The notes beneath the pieces were generated by a model. The model worked only from the letters and a program-made list of their open reading frames with translations. It did not search any database and was not told the DNA's origin. A stretch of 64,000 nucleotides of DNA, taken from Rutpela maculata. Taxonomy: Eukaryota > Arthropoda > Insecta > Coleoptera > Cerambycidae. Both the position numbers and the translations under genes were made by a program. The DNA is taken from NCBI GenBank assembly GCA_936432065.2, contig OW386285.2, positions 175,627,984-175,691,983 on the forward strand. Reading direction: 5' to 3'. Shown here in pieces: positions 7,627 to 17,440 of this stretch. Numbering within the stretch: position 1 is the first letter of the stretch; every line of letters starts with the position of its first letter.

Positions 7627-10452
7627 TCCAATAAAATATTATATATAAATATACAAAGTTTTATCCCCCACAAAACGCAGTTAGAATGGTTAGTGAATCA
7701 GTGGAAACCACCTATCATTTGCTTGTCTGAAACACATATAACAGAAGATATAGAATATAATGAAATCAAAATTAAAGGTTATAACTATATTTGTACGTAT
7801 TCCCAAAGTCGACATACAGGTGGTACCATAATCTACATTAAAGAAGAATTTAAATACAAAGAAATCGAAAATGAAATTCTTAACATGAACATGTGGTTAA
7901 TAGGAATAGAAATCTTAATAAATAAACAAAAATATTTTATTTTTTGTTGCTATCATTCGCCAAGCTCTAGTGACTCTGATTTCTTAAATAAATTAGAAGA
8001 AGTAATATCAGAATGGACATTAAAAAATGGTATACTAATACTTCTAGGGGACTTTAATATTAATGTTGACCTAAATACTTTTTACAGCAAGAAAATTGAT
8101 AATTTTATAAAAAATAATGGTTTATATCAAAAGATTGATAGCTATACACGAGTAACCAAAGACAGTAAAACAATCATTGATTTACTTATTACGAATGATA
8201 AAGATATAAAATTTGAAGTCCATGCAACACCAAAGATAACAGATCATTCAATAATAACAGTTGAGATACAAGATAATTTCAAAATTCCTGATACAAAAAT
8301 TCTGAAGAGAGATTACGATAATTTTAACGAACTACAGTTCCAGTTAGATTTAATGGACATGGAATGGCCAGCAGATTCCACCAATACAGAAGTATTGGCA
8401 AACAGTTTTGTTAGTGCACTAACAGAAATTTTAAACAAACATGTGCCAGAAAAACAAATTATGATAAATAGTAAATGGGGTAACAAGAAATGGTGGACAA
8501 ATGATATTAAACAAGAAATGGAAGAAAGGGATAGATTGTATAAAAGGGCAGTCTTAACGGATGAGGACCAGGATTGGACAATGTTTAAACATCAAAGAAA
8601 TCATGTAGTATCCTTAATTAGAATAAGAAAACAAGAATATTACACAGATAAAATTGATGAGGTTAAGAATGACCCAACGGAAATGTGGAAAACTCTAAAG
8701 AGCCTACTAAAGGGAGATACAAAAAATAAGAAAGATAGTTTAATATTTAACAACAGATTGGTTAGAGGTGATATACAAATTGCAGAGGAATTTAATACAT
8801 TTTTCATTGATAGTATCGAAAAAATTACTAGAGGCCTGAATGTAAGTAAAAATTATGATGACATCTTAAACAAAATGGAAAAGCAAAATTGTACCCTAGA
8901 AAAATTTAAGTTATTAGAATTAAGTGAGTTAAGAAAAATTATTAATAAAATGAAGAATAAAAAAAGTAGCACAGATGGAATAAATACAAAAATTATAAAA
9001 TTATCTTTTGAAACAATTGGTGATAAATTTCTTCAAGTTATAAACAACTCTTTGGAGTCAGGAACTTTTCCCAACCAATGGAAAACATCAACTATAGTAC
9101 CGATAGAAAAGAAAATCAATACTGATAAATGTGAAGAATTTCGGCCTGTTAATATGGTTCCCGCTTATGAAAAAGTATTAGAGCTAGCAGCTAATGAACA
9201 AATAGTGGAGTACGTAGAATCTAATAATATTTTAGTGAAGAATCAAGCTGGTTTTCGGAAAAATAATTCTTGCGAGAGTGCACTGCAAACAATCCTAGCT
9301 CAGTGGAAAAGTGCCTTTAATGACAAATTTATAATAGGTGTTGTATTCCTTGACCTGCGTAGGGCTTTTGAAACAATAAATAGAGAATTGTTGCTGTTAA
9401 AACTAAAAAATATGGGATTCACTGATATAGTACTAAAATGGATAGAAGATTATCTTAATAATAGACATCAAAAGACCAAATATGGAGATATCACTTCTTC
9501 AGAAAAACTTACAGAATTCGGTGTGCCGCAGGGAACCGTCCTCGGTCCAAATTTATTTATACTGTATATAAATGACATTGTAAAATCAATTACTCATTGC
9601 AACATACAGCTTTTTGCAGATGATACCTTAATATATACAGTAGGCAACAATGTAGATGAAATATTAGAAATACTAAACAGAGATATGGAAAATTTAAATA
9701 AATGGCTGAGCGACAACAATTTAAAGTTAAATGTAGACAAAACCAAGTATATGATCATAAAAAACAAATATAATGTAATAAATACAAATTACAATGGAGG
9801 AGTGATAATTGGTGGTGAAACTATTGAACAAGTCAATGAATTTAAATATCTAGGTGTAATAATTGATGAAGAATTGAGCTTTTCAAATCATGCAGTGTAT
9901 GTGAGTAAAAAAATTGCAAGAAAAGTAAACCTTTTGGGTAGGCTAGGTAATGACCTCAGTGAGTGGACTAAAACAACAATTTATAAGACTATTATACATC
10001 CACATTTTAACTACTGTTTAACAGTTCTGTTCCTACTTAATGTTACACAAATTTCCATGTTACAAAAAAAACAAAATCAAGCGCTTCGAGTGATACTTAA
10101 ATGTGATAGATATACTAGTGTAAAATATATGTTGGATAATTTAAAAATATTTAGCGTCAGGCAAACTATTATTTTTAACACTTTAGTATTTATATATAAG
10201 ATGTTACATCAATTACTTCCTCGGCATCTAATAGAAAATTGCTTGTTTGTTAGAGATATACATGACCATTACACAAGAAACCAAAATAATTTTTATATTA
10301 CCACTGTCACCACATCATATGGTCAAAACAACCTGTTTCATAAGGGTTTGAAAGAATATAATGGTCTGACAGATGAAATAAAGCTTAGTCCAAATTTGTG
10401 GACATTTAAGAAAAAATGTAGGGAATATGTAAAAAATAATGTAGAGATATAA
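7621..10452 (+). CDS. Retrotransposon ORF2: APE endonuclease and reverse transcriptase
   Basis: A 943-codon frame that starts immediately after the ORF1 UAG. Residues 1-230 are the APE-like endonuclease: NIQSF at 10, the catalytic Glu in LSETH (residue 37), LLGDFNIN and TDHSII. The RT follows, with FRPVNMV, GFRKNNS, FLDLRRAFE, GVPQGTVLGP and FADD (665-668, nt 9613-9624), then a thumb and C-terminal region. The stop is TAA at 10450-10452. All catalytic boxes appear intact. The first AUG in frame (7885) lies downstream of the catalytic Glu, so initiation there would destroy the endonuclease. Production therefore seems to need readthrough of the UAG, reinitiation at a non-AUG codon, or a similar mechanism. 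Function: target-site nicking and target-primed reverse transcription. Confidence 0.9.
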   Translation, partial: QLSNKILYINIQSFIPHKTQLEWLVNQWKPPIICLSETHITEDIEYNEIKIKGYNYICTYSQSRHTGGTIIYIKEEFKYKEIENEILNMNMWLIGIEILINKQKYFIFCCYHSPSSSDSDFLNKLEEVISEWTLKNGILILLGDFNINVDLNTFYSKKIDNFIKNNGLYQKIDSYTRVTKDSKTIIDLLITNDKDIKFEVHATPKITDHSIITVEIQDNFKIPDTKILKRDYDNFNELQFQLDLMDMEWPADSTNTEVLANSFVSALTEILNKHVPEKQIMINSKWGNKKWWTNDIKQEMEERDRLYKRAVLTDEDQDWTMFKHQRNHVVSLIRIRKQEYYTDKIDEVKNDPTEMWKTLKSLLKGDTKNKKDSLIFNNRLVRGDIQIAEEFNTFFIDSIEKITRGLNVSKNYDDILNKMEKQNCTLEKFKLLELSELRKIINKMKNKKSSTDGINTKIIKLSFETIGDKFLQVINNSLESGTFPNQWKTSTIVPIEKKINTDKCEEFRPVNMVPAYEKVLELAANEQIVEYVESNNILVKNQAGFRKNNSCESALQTILAQWKSAFNDKFIIGVVFLDLRRAFETINRELLLLKLKNMGFTDIVLKWIEDYLNNRHQKTKYGDITSSEKLTEFGVPQGTVLGPNLFILYINDIVKSITHCNIQLFADDTLIYTVGNNVDEILEILNRDMENLNKWLSDNNLKLNVDKTKYMIIKNKYNVINTNYNGGVIIGGETIEQVNEFKYLGVIIDEELSFSNHAVYVSKKIARKVNLLGRLGNDLSEWTKTTIYKTIIHPHFNYCLTVLFLLNVTQISMLQKKQNQALRVILKCDRYTSVKYMLDNLKIFSVRQTIIFNTLVFIYKMLHQLLPRHLIENCLFVRDIHDHYTRNQNNFYITTVTTSYGQNNLFHKGLKEYNGLTDEIKLSPNLWTFKKKCREYVKNNVEI

Positions 10453-10606
10453 TATAATGTGTATATATTTCAGATTTCCGAATTTATGTATGGATAATTT
10501 TTTTTTTGCTATATTGTGTATTGTGTATAGATATATTGAATATTGCCATTGTTTGTTTGTTTGTATTTTTAGCTTTTGCTAATAAATAAATATTATTATT
10601 ATTATT

Positions 10607-11017
10607 AATCCTTAACTTTCATTTCACCACATTTTCCTGGCAGGAAGACCACCAGGGTGGAATTGCTTCGAACGGGTTTTTTCGTTGAGTTTTGTTTTCC
10701 CGTGCCGGCAACCAAAATTTCAAAGTGTTTGCGCTCGTGTTGTGTGCGAAATCGATAATTTTATTATGCTATTTTAGTTATTTTTAGATATTTTCATATA
10801 TCATGTTTTTTAAAAGTTATTGTTAGTTTTAAGTTTATACCTTTTAAACAGGAGCTCTAACCCCCTCACTAACTATTGTTTAGTCAAACCGGACCTGCGC
10901 CGCCCAGCCTAACACTCATCACGGCGCTGCGCGTGTATGTCTGGCTGGCTCCGGGATAGTTTCCGGGGAGACACATTTATAATTTAATTTAAATAAAGTA
11001 TTGTTTGATTTGATTTT
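10607..11017 (+). other. Retroelement-like 3' tail next to tRNA-like repeat
   Basis: No ORF. It contains GCTGCGCG, TCTGGCTGGCTCCG and GTTTCCGGGGAG motifs, then AATAAAGTATTG and the tRNA-like sequence. A related block (CTGCGCG, CTGGCTAGCTCCG, GTTTCGGGGAGG) is joined to a tRNA-like A box at about 62570. It may be the 3' end of an older retroelement into which the 6310-10606 element inserted. Confidence 0.45.
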
Positions 11018-11065
11018 GCGTCGTCTTCCAAGTCATGAGGTCGGCGGTTCGGCCCCTGCTCATTC
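11018..11065 (+). pseudogene. tRNA-like sequence, right copy (48-bp duplicate)
   Basis: Matches 6127-6174 with two differences, covering the anticodon region to the 3' acceptor side but lacking the A box. Together the pair flanks 6175-11017 as a direct repeat, as expected of a long target-site duplication. Confidence 0.6.
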
Positions 11066-11633
11066 CGTTTTTTTTTTATTGCGAAAAAAATTTGTTTTTT
11101 TTTAAGGTAATAATTGCTTATTGGGTTTTTTCAATTTTAGGTCTGTTTTAGACCATTAAATATTCTATTTATGTTGTAGATGACGATATTACACCTTTAC
11201 CGTTTTTTCTCCAACACGCTTCCCAGGTTTGTATAATTACCTCAACTTAAAACTTTAATTCTTAAAATAGTTGAGTCCTGACTTCCCCTCCACCGCTCAT
11301 CAAATTTGAGATAAGGAAAATTTTTTTTTCAGATTTCTCCCTCTCTGCTCTTCAATTTCGAGATCTGAGGAAAATATATTTTTTTTAACGAACCGCCACT
11401 AATACTAATTAATGTAATAATTACATTGTTCAACAACTACTCGTACTTCTCAGGTGACACTGGTGACAGTTTAATTAAATTAAATAAGTTCTTCTTAATA
11501 ATTATAAATAAATAAAAATACTAGTAACTCGAAGCGAAAGATTTTCATATATTTTAAATAAGGCAAGAAATTCAATTTCACATAATAAAGACTTCATTCA
11601 CCACCATAAATACTGCTTTTAGCATCCGAAATA

Positions 11634-11722
11634 GCGGTCGCCAAGCTAGCTCAGTTGGTTGAAGCGTCAGTACTGTAATACGGACAACGGGAAACATGTA
11701 GGTTCGAACCCTACGGACCGCA
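11634..11722 (+). pseudogene. tRNA-Tyr-like sequence
   Basis: Acceptor halves GCGGTCG and GGACCGC pair at six of seven positions. The T arm (GTAGG-TTCGAAC-CCTAC) is perfect, and TAGCTCAGTTGGTTGAAGCG is an A box. An ACTGTAAT loop presents a GTA anticodon on a stem with one mismatch. Against a working gene: six extra bases between the acceptor and D arms and a 13-nt variable region. Likely a tRNA-derived repeat head or pseudogene. Confidence 0.45.
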
Positions 11723-12109
11723 ATTGGTAAAGGTACGTAAGTAAAAATGAATTTAATAACTTAATAAACATTATAATTTGCAGGCAACCCTTGTGAGAAA
11801 AAGTTGGAGTGATGGTAAACAATATTAGATATGTTAATGTAAATAGAATTACAGATGGCTAACAAACAAATTCATTAGGACAAAACTTATTTATGCATTA
11901 ATTATTTTATTTTTATCAAGTAGATTACTAACTAGTATGTAGTTTTATATGTTCCTATTACTAAAAACCTGTGGGGGGATTACCAAATATAACCTGAAAA
12001 AGACGTATGAAACATTAGGAAATCATTTTCACGTTTCATTTACATCATCTAACTCGTCACTCCTGACCATTTTTTCACGTCATTTTCACGTGCCTTTGCT
12101 ACCTGGGTA

Positions 12110-14409
12110 AGAATCGCCATGAACATATTTTAATAGGCAATACATTCGTGACATATTCATTTATATATAAGATTTGATAAAAAATACGTTTCATCTGGTA
12201 AGCAGATAGGTGAAGGACGACCTCTCTTCGGATCCTGCACTATTATATTAGCATGACCAGATTGAGGCACCAATATACAGAAAGTAAGTAATTTCATTTT
12301 AAGATAAGATAATTTATTGGTGTCAAGTATACATCAGTATTTACACAAGTCAAAGGATACAACAAACATTTAAACATATTAAATAAAAAAAGTGTGTGTG
12401 GATAGGAAATCTGCATGTGAAAGTAGTGGCACCTTAGGCAGCTATTTTTTAGGATGCTTTGTGCGTTTAGGATGCATCAGTGCTTACGATCTCCTTCATT
12501 TGGATCAATGTGACACCCTGGCACATTTTTCTAGGTTTTATAGGCCAAGACAACCTGAATATCACTGGCCATCACTGAACCTTATGCCATTAAAAAATTT
12601 TAAGGGAGAAGCGTTTTCTTTCCTCTGTATTGCTAACAAAACCAGGTATTCCTAACACAACTTTTACACGGCGATCATTTTGTAATATGTAAAAAAACTA
12701 GATAACAACGGACCATTTCTGGAAATGTTTACTACTGGTCACACATGCTGAAACAGTAGCTGAATATTTAATAGTTGTTATTTATGCTGTACCTCATCTC
12801 CATATTTGCTAGTGGGCTACTGCTAGTATTCACCTTTAATACTTAAAACTCTAGAAAATATGTTGTGGTCAACTGAAATTCAACAACAGCGATCCAAAAA
12901 CAACTATAAACTACCCACGATAATGTTGGCTCAATATAATATATAAACCTAAATAAAGTTATAATTTGCCAATAAAATAATCATGCGTAAATACAAAAAT
13001 CACACAATTTTCAACAGTTTGAGAATCGCCAAACTTGTTTGAAACATAAATTATTTATTTCTCTTTTTAATGTGTATTTTATATTTCTGTCTCATAATCA
13101 GGGCTCGAGAATATTATCTCGGCGCCAGATACTGCTCTCATATAGACACAATATTATATTAAAAACACCTACTGAAACATTCAGAAAAACAATGAAATGG
13201 TCATAGTCAGTTACAATGTATTTTTGCTAATAAATTTTACCTAAAAACAGTAATGGTTCTTACAAAAACATGTAATACATATCTAGCAAATAAAAAAAAC
13301 AATTTTGAATCAAACATACTTTCCAGTTGTTTAATATGTGTGACATGTTTATTATGTTTATCTTCATAATAATTAAATATAAAAATCCAATAAGCTGCTG
13401 GCAACGTAAAACATTTTTTTTCCCAATAAAATAAACTATTTTTTCTAATTTTGACATATAAAATAACACTTTTCAAAACTGACGTAATTGTGTCAAAACG
13501 TCCAACTTTTTATAACCAGTTATGAAAAGTTAAATTTTACCTAACTGATGGGGAAAAGTCCGTTATATGATAAATTAAGAAAAATGAATAACTCTCAAAA
13601 AGAAAAACAAACAATGTTTATTCAACACAAAATTGAGTCCATAAAGTGGAAGCTTTTAAATTCCTCTTTCTTTCAAAATATGCTAACAAAACTTTTTTAT
13701 TAACACGATTTATCTTATGCTAGCAACGTTTGTCAATTTTGACATTAAAATTATAATGTGTAATAATAGTAGCAAAGGTAACTGTGAAAAAGACTACTTA
13801 ATTTTTAAGATCTTTAAATACACAATTTTATGTAACTCGTGTTATCTTGCGAGATCTCACTTCGCTTGTTCCGCAAACATCCACTCTTTACACAAAATAA
13901 AGTCTTTCGTAAATGGTTACATAGATAGCTATTGATTTATTAAATCATACATAATAAACAAAGTTGAAGGTTAATGGCATAAAACTCCCATGTACCGCGT
14001 ACATCACAAATGTACATAACATGATAAAGTGGATTTTATTTTATTTTAAAATGATAAAATGTAACAGACTTTTACCAGAAATCTACTACATTAGTGAAAA
14101 CATACTGACAATTACCTAATGACGTAGTTGAATTTTTCCGCGCTGACCTAGAGCCAACCCTGGATTTGACGTCACAAATAAAATTCCCGAGCTCTGCTTA
14201 TAACAGCAGAGAGGGAAGCTCAATATACATATTCGGCTATTGTTCTGCATTTTTGCGAAACTTCATGTGCGCTGCATATCAAATCGTATGTATATTATCA
14301 ACTCATACAGATCTCAAGTTAATTTCAGTTGACTCTAGTAATTTTTTTATTTATGTTGATGGTATTCTTATTGTTCAGTTCAATAATAATATAAATAGAA
14401 AAAAATTAC
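12110..14409. other. Non-coding stretch, probable SF3B3 intron
   Basis: AT-rich. TAAGATAAGATA followed by AATTTATTGGTG at about 12297 could be the antisense tail of an old non-LTR element. An 87-codon frame at 12392-12655 has no recognisable domain. I looked for the expected last SF3B3 coding exon on the minus strand and did not find it. Confidence 0.4.
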
Positions 14410-14970
14410 CTTAACAGGGAAGTAATAACATCTGAATGATAAATGATCTCTTCCACATAATGGCGGATTTTCACTTCTCATGTGCATTTCAAGATGTTGA
14501 AAGAAATCATGATCTTCATGAGATGTAAAAGGTACTAGAACTCCTACAGTGCCTGATAACGTAGTATATATTAGCGATTCTGAGCCACCAGGAATTAAAG
14601 TAGCCTTTTGAAGCCAAGTCACCGTCTCTCCTACATGAAATGTTGCTATAGTATCTGCTTTCTGTGATGCACCATTTAAAAGGCCTCTGTCCCAGAGTGC
14701 TTTATGGCCTGTAGGATCTTCCTCAACATCATCACTAACATTTGGAGGAAGTCGAAGAATACCTATATTGCCAAATTTATCAGCTGTTGCTACTGTGTCA
14801 TAATCCAAAACAGAGGTACACGTGATCCACCTAGGATGAGTATCGTCAGCAAATATAATTAATTGATTCTCAGCTCTTTTATATCGAACCATGAACACAG
14901 ATTCTTGAACATCCGATACAAAAATTCTTTTGCCCATAGCTTGAATATTCACTATAGCATTGGGGATATG
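14410..14970 (-). CDS. SF3B3: SF3B3 (SAP130) internal exon
   Basis: Encodes 187 residues closely matching the C-terminal part of splicing factor 3B subunit 3, a U2 snRNP SF3b scaffold that helps branch-site recognition. Seen motifs: VSDVQES, VRYKRAENQLIIFADD, DYDTVATADKFGNI, EDPTGHKALWDRGLLNGAS, LIPGGSESLIYTTLSG, LVPFTSHEDHDFFQHLEMH and PLCGRDHLSFRCYYFPVK. On the minus strand the exon follows a pyrimidine tract ending TATTTTTCAG and ends at AAG/GTAATT. Its length is 561 bp, a multiple of three. Reading beyond the donor gives intron-like sequence with a stop after nine codons. Gene name is from memory of the family. Neighbouring exons were not found within the window; flanking introns are filled with transposons, which would make them unusually long. 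Confidence 0.95.
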
Positions 14971-15343
14971 CTGAAAAATACAGTTTCCATTAAAAACTAA
15001 TATATATTCATTTTTAAATGGGATACTGAATTAATATAAATATCAGAACTGCAGGATTTCAACATTACTTCAGGAAATTGTTTTTATCATCATAAAGTAC
15101 AATTTACAAACAAAAATAGTATAATTAGTTTGGTAAAAATTTTAGAGTCAAAGAGCTCTAACTTTTCATTATTACTAATCTGGAATAATTACTGTTTGGG
15201 ATACAAAGTTAGTAGAAATGCTGTTTAGTCCTTAAGAATTTAGACACATACTGCTGGTAGATTTTATTTAATGGTTATTAAATAAGTGACAACTTAAAAT
15301 CGGGGAGGCAGCGATACATTCCAGAGACACTTTTACATACAAA

Positions 15344-16062
15344 TAACAAGCTAAAAACGTACTCTTCGCCAATTTACTGAGCTTTTTATATATAATTGTT
15401 ACACATTCTATAGGATACTCTTCGCAGTTTTCTTGTAAATAATGTTAGTTTTTGGACATCCTAAATTTTGTGATATAAACTTTGTTGTGAAAAAAATTGT
15501 ATGAAAAAAAAATGAAAAAAAAATCCAACCTGCGGGATTCGAACACGGGACCCTTGCATTGCAACGAAAAGCTTTAGCCGCTGCGCCACCACCTGTTGCT
15601 AGGAAAATTGATTGTCTGTAATATATATCTGTCGACATTCATACATATTTCACTTCTAAGAAATATTAGTAAACTTCATACACAAAAAAAAATTTGTTAT
15701 GGAAATAATATCTCGCGATTTCCATTTTAGTACAAGCCACAAAAATGAACAAAAAAAATTTTTTTTTAAATTAAATAATTAATAACTTTTTTATTTACTG
15801 ATCGATTTTCTTCAAAAACAATAGGGTTCTTCCTCTAGCCAACACTAACTTATTTTCTAAATTTCAATACAATCGGACTTTTCTTTCTTAAGTTATCGTG
15901 CTTACAAGAAACGTGACGGACGGACAGACGGACATTTTGAAAGTTGTTCAGAATTCGTTCACTAACACAATGATATGAAAATTTTTCTCTACGAGCGATA
16001 TTTACGATTTTAGAAATGTGCCGATCAAATACAATATACTCTTCGTTTTTGCGAAGAGTATA
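15344..16062 (-). repeat. H2 repeat copy A (hairpin-headed, carries tRNA-like module)
   Basis: Read on the minus strand it starts with the hairpin TACTCTTCG-loop-CGAAGAGTA (16037-16060). It continues through a GTCCGTCTGTCCGTCCGTC core and ends with GCGAAGAGTACGTTTTTAGC near 15344. Other copies are at 31.3 and 62.06 kb. The short repeated word at both ends, the GTCY microsatellite core and the T-rich insertion site resemble DINE-1/Helentron-type non-autonomous elements; that classification is inference. Confidence 0.75.
15524..15592 (-). pseudogene. tRNA-like module inside H2 copy A
   Basis: On the minus strand it has an A box (TGGCGCAGCGGCTAAAGC) and a B box (GTGTTCGAATCCCGC) at tRNA spacing. 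The anticodon arm is irregular. It lies about 455 nt from the 5' hairpin. The other two H2 copies carry different tRNA-like modules at a similar distance. Confidence 0.55.
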
Positions 16063-16519
16063 ATAATATAAAGTAAACATAAGTGAAACCATTCCCAAAC
16101 AATATAAAACAGATAAAATGATAAAATATTTTTACGTACTACCAGGATTGGCTTGATGTAAATCATGATTTAAATCAGCTGATTTTTTTTTTTATTAAAA
16201 TTACAATTTAAAACAAACTCGAATATTTTTTAAAACATTTCAAATAATAAAAATAAAATGAATGAACGTGGAACAAAAATAGGCAACTACTGGAAGAGGC
16301 TGGAAATCCCTACCAAATGTTTCTGAAAATTCGTTTAGTTAATAACTGGATTTGTTACCATTATGTGATGCAGGCTTCGGTTCCATAGATGCTAAAACTT
16401 ATATCTTAAAGAACCACTATCACGGGATTTACACAATTCTATTTTGACAGAAAAGAGTGAAATGTCATATATCAGAGATGTAATGGAGCTCCACATCCGC
16501 ATTCATACATTCGGAGTTC

Positions 16520-17440
16520 TGTAATAATAATAATGATAACTTTATTGTCGTATTATCATATAAAGATATTGACAACGTCATAAATTATGTATAAAAGATA
16601 GAATAGCAATAATTAATAGAAAAGCATAACAATAATAAACACTAAATGTAAAATCTTATGAATTAAATGATTAAAATAAATAAATAAAAATAAAACAGAG
16701 AGGTAACATATTCAAGGTGCGCAGCTAAAAATGTAAAAAACAATGCAATAATGCAGTTTAAACTACTTATTGTAGTATTCTTAGATAGAGTAAAAACCGT
16801 TGTCGAGAAGGTAGCCCCTTACATATTTTTTAAATTTGCCTACAGAGTTAATGTGCTTAAAAGAGTTAGGTAGGTGATTGTATATATCACTACAGAAGTA
16901 ATAAGGGCTTCTTTTATACATAGACAAATTAATGTTTGAAACATAAATGTTACTATATGACCTAGTGTCATGATGATGTACAGAGTTATTTTGTGGAAAC
17001 TTTATATTCGTTAATTTTTACAAAAATTAGCGCTTGGTAAATGACTATACAAGGAGTGCCAAAATATGGTGCATTTTGAAAATGCTTACATGATTCAAGA
17101 AAAAATCTTGCGTATTATTCTTTTTTGTATCACAAAAATTCGATTAAGTTCTGTTGTCTGGCCCCAGTAAAGTACCATATAGTTTAGTTGTGAGTAAGCC
17201 AAAGCATAATAGATATTCATTAGGTTTTTAATATCTAAGATGTTTTTAAGATTAACAATAGCAAAGTATGCACGCACTATTTAATTTACTGACCACAAAG
17301 CCAACATGTTCATCCCAAGTTAATTGATAGTCGATGTAGAGACCCAAGAATTTGCAATTGTCTACTCTTTTTAGCATGGATGTCAAACAACACAATGGGC
17401 CTTTCCCACGTAATGGAACTTGATGATTATTTTGTCATAA
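16520..17440 (-). mobile_element. 5'-truncated non-LTR retrotransposon remnant
   Basis: Minus-strand coding remains of the post-RT region: FDIHAKKSRQLQILG-type thumb sequence at about 17400-17290, then LMNIYYALAYSQLNYMVLYW and VIQKRIIRKIF at 17220-17095, followed by a decayed C-terminus. The 3' end is an ATT-type microsatellite at about 16525-16545. It resembles the remnant at 26.0-27.3 kb and is probably the same family. Frames are broken. Confidence 0.7.

Larger units (their letters stand above)
6310..10606 (+). mobile_element. Apparently complete APE-type non-LTR retrotransposon
   Basis: Carries a short 5' UTR, ORF1, ORF2 and a 3' UTR ending in AATAAATAAATATTATTATT, a TTA-type microsatellite tail. 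Imperfectly matching flanks (ATCCTAACTCTTT near 6300 and ATCCTTAACTTTC near 10608) may be its target duplication. Both ORFs are free of premature stops apart from the single UAG between them, which suggests a young insertion. The ORF1 architecture (PHD-like finger plus zinc knuckles) and ORF2 (endonuclease then RT, no obvious RNase H) fit the CR1/Jockey assemblage. Confidence 0.8.
5622..12107. mobile_element. 6.5-kb interval bounded by matching TIRs
   Basis: The left end CCCAGGTAGCAAGGGTACGT is matched in inverse at 12107 (reverse complement CCCAGGTAGCAAAGGCACGT), and similarity continues into ATGACGT-rich sequence. Both ends are flanked by TA. Most likely a TA-inserting MITE or DNA transposon that later received retrotransposon insertions, although two separate related elements in opposite orientation would look the same. 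No transposase frame is visible. The interior holds tRNA-like sequences at 6101, 11018 and 11634 and the retrotransposon at 6310-10606. Confidence 0.6.

Noticed and set aside
12392..12655. 87-codon plus-strand frame as a gene
   Set aside because: No domain, no relatives in the window, and no supporting signals.
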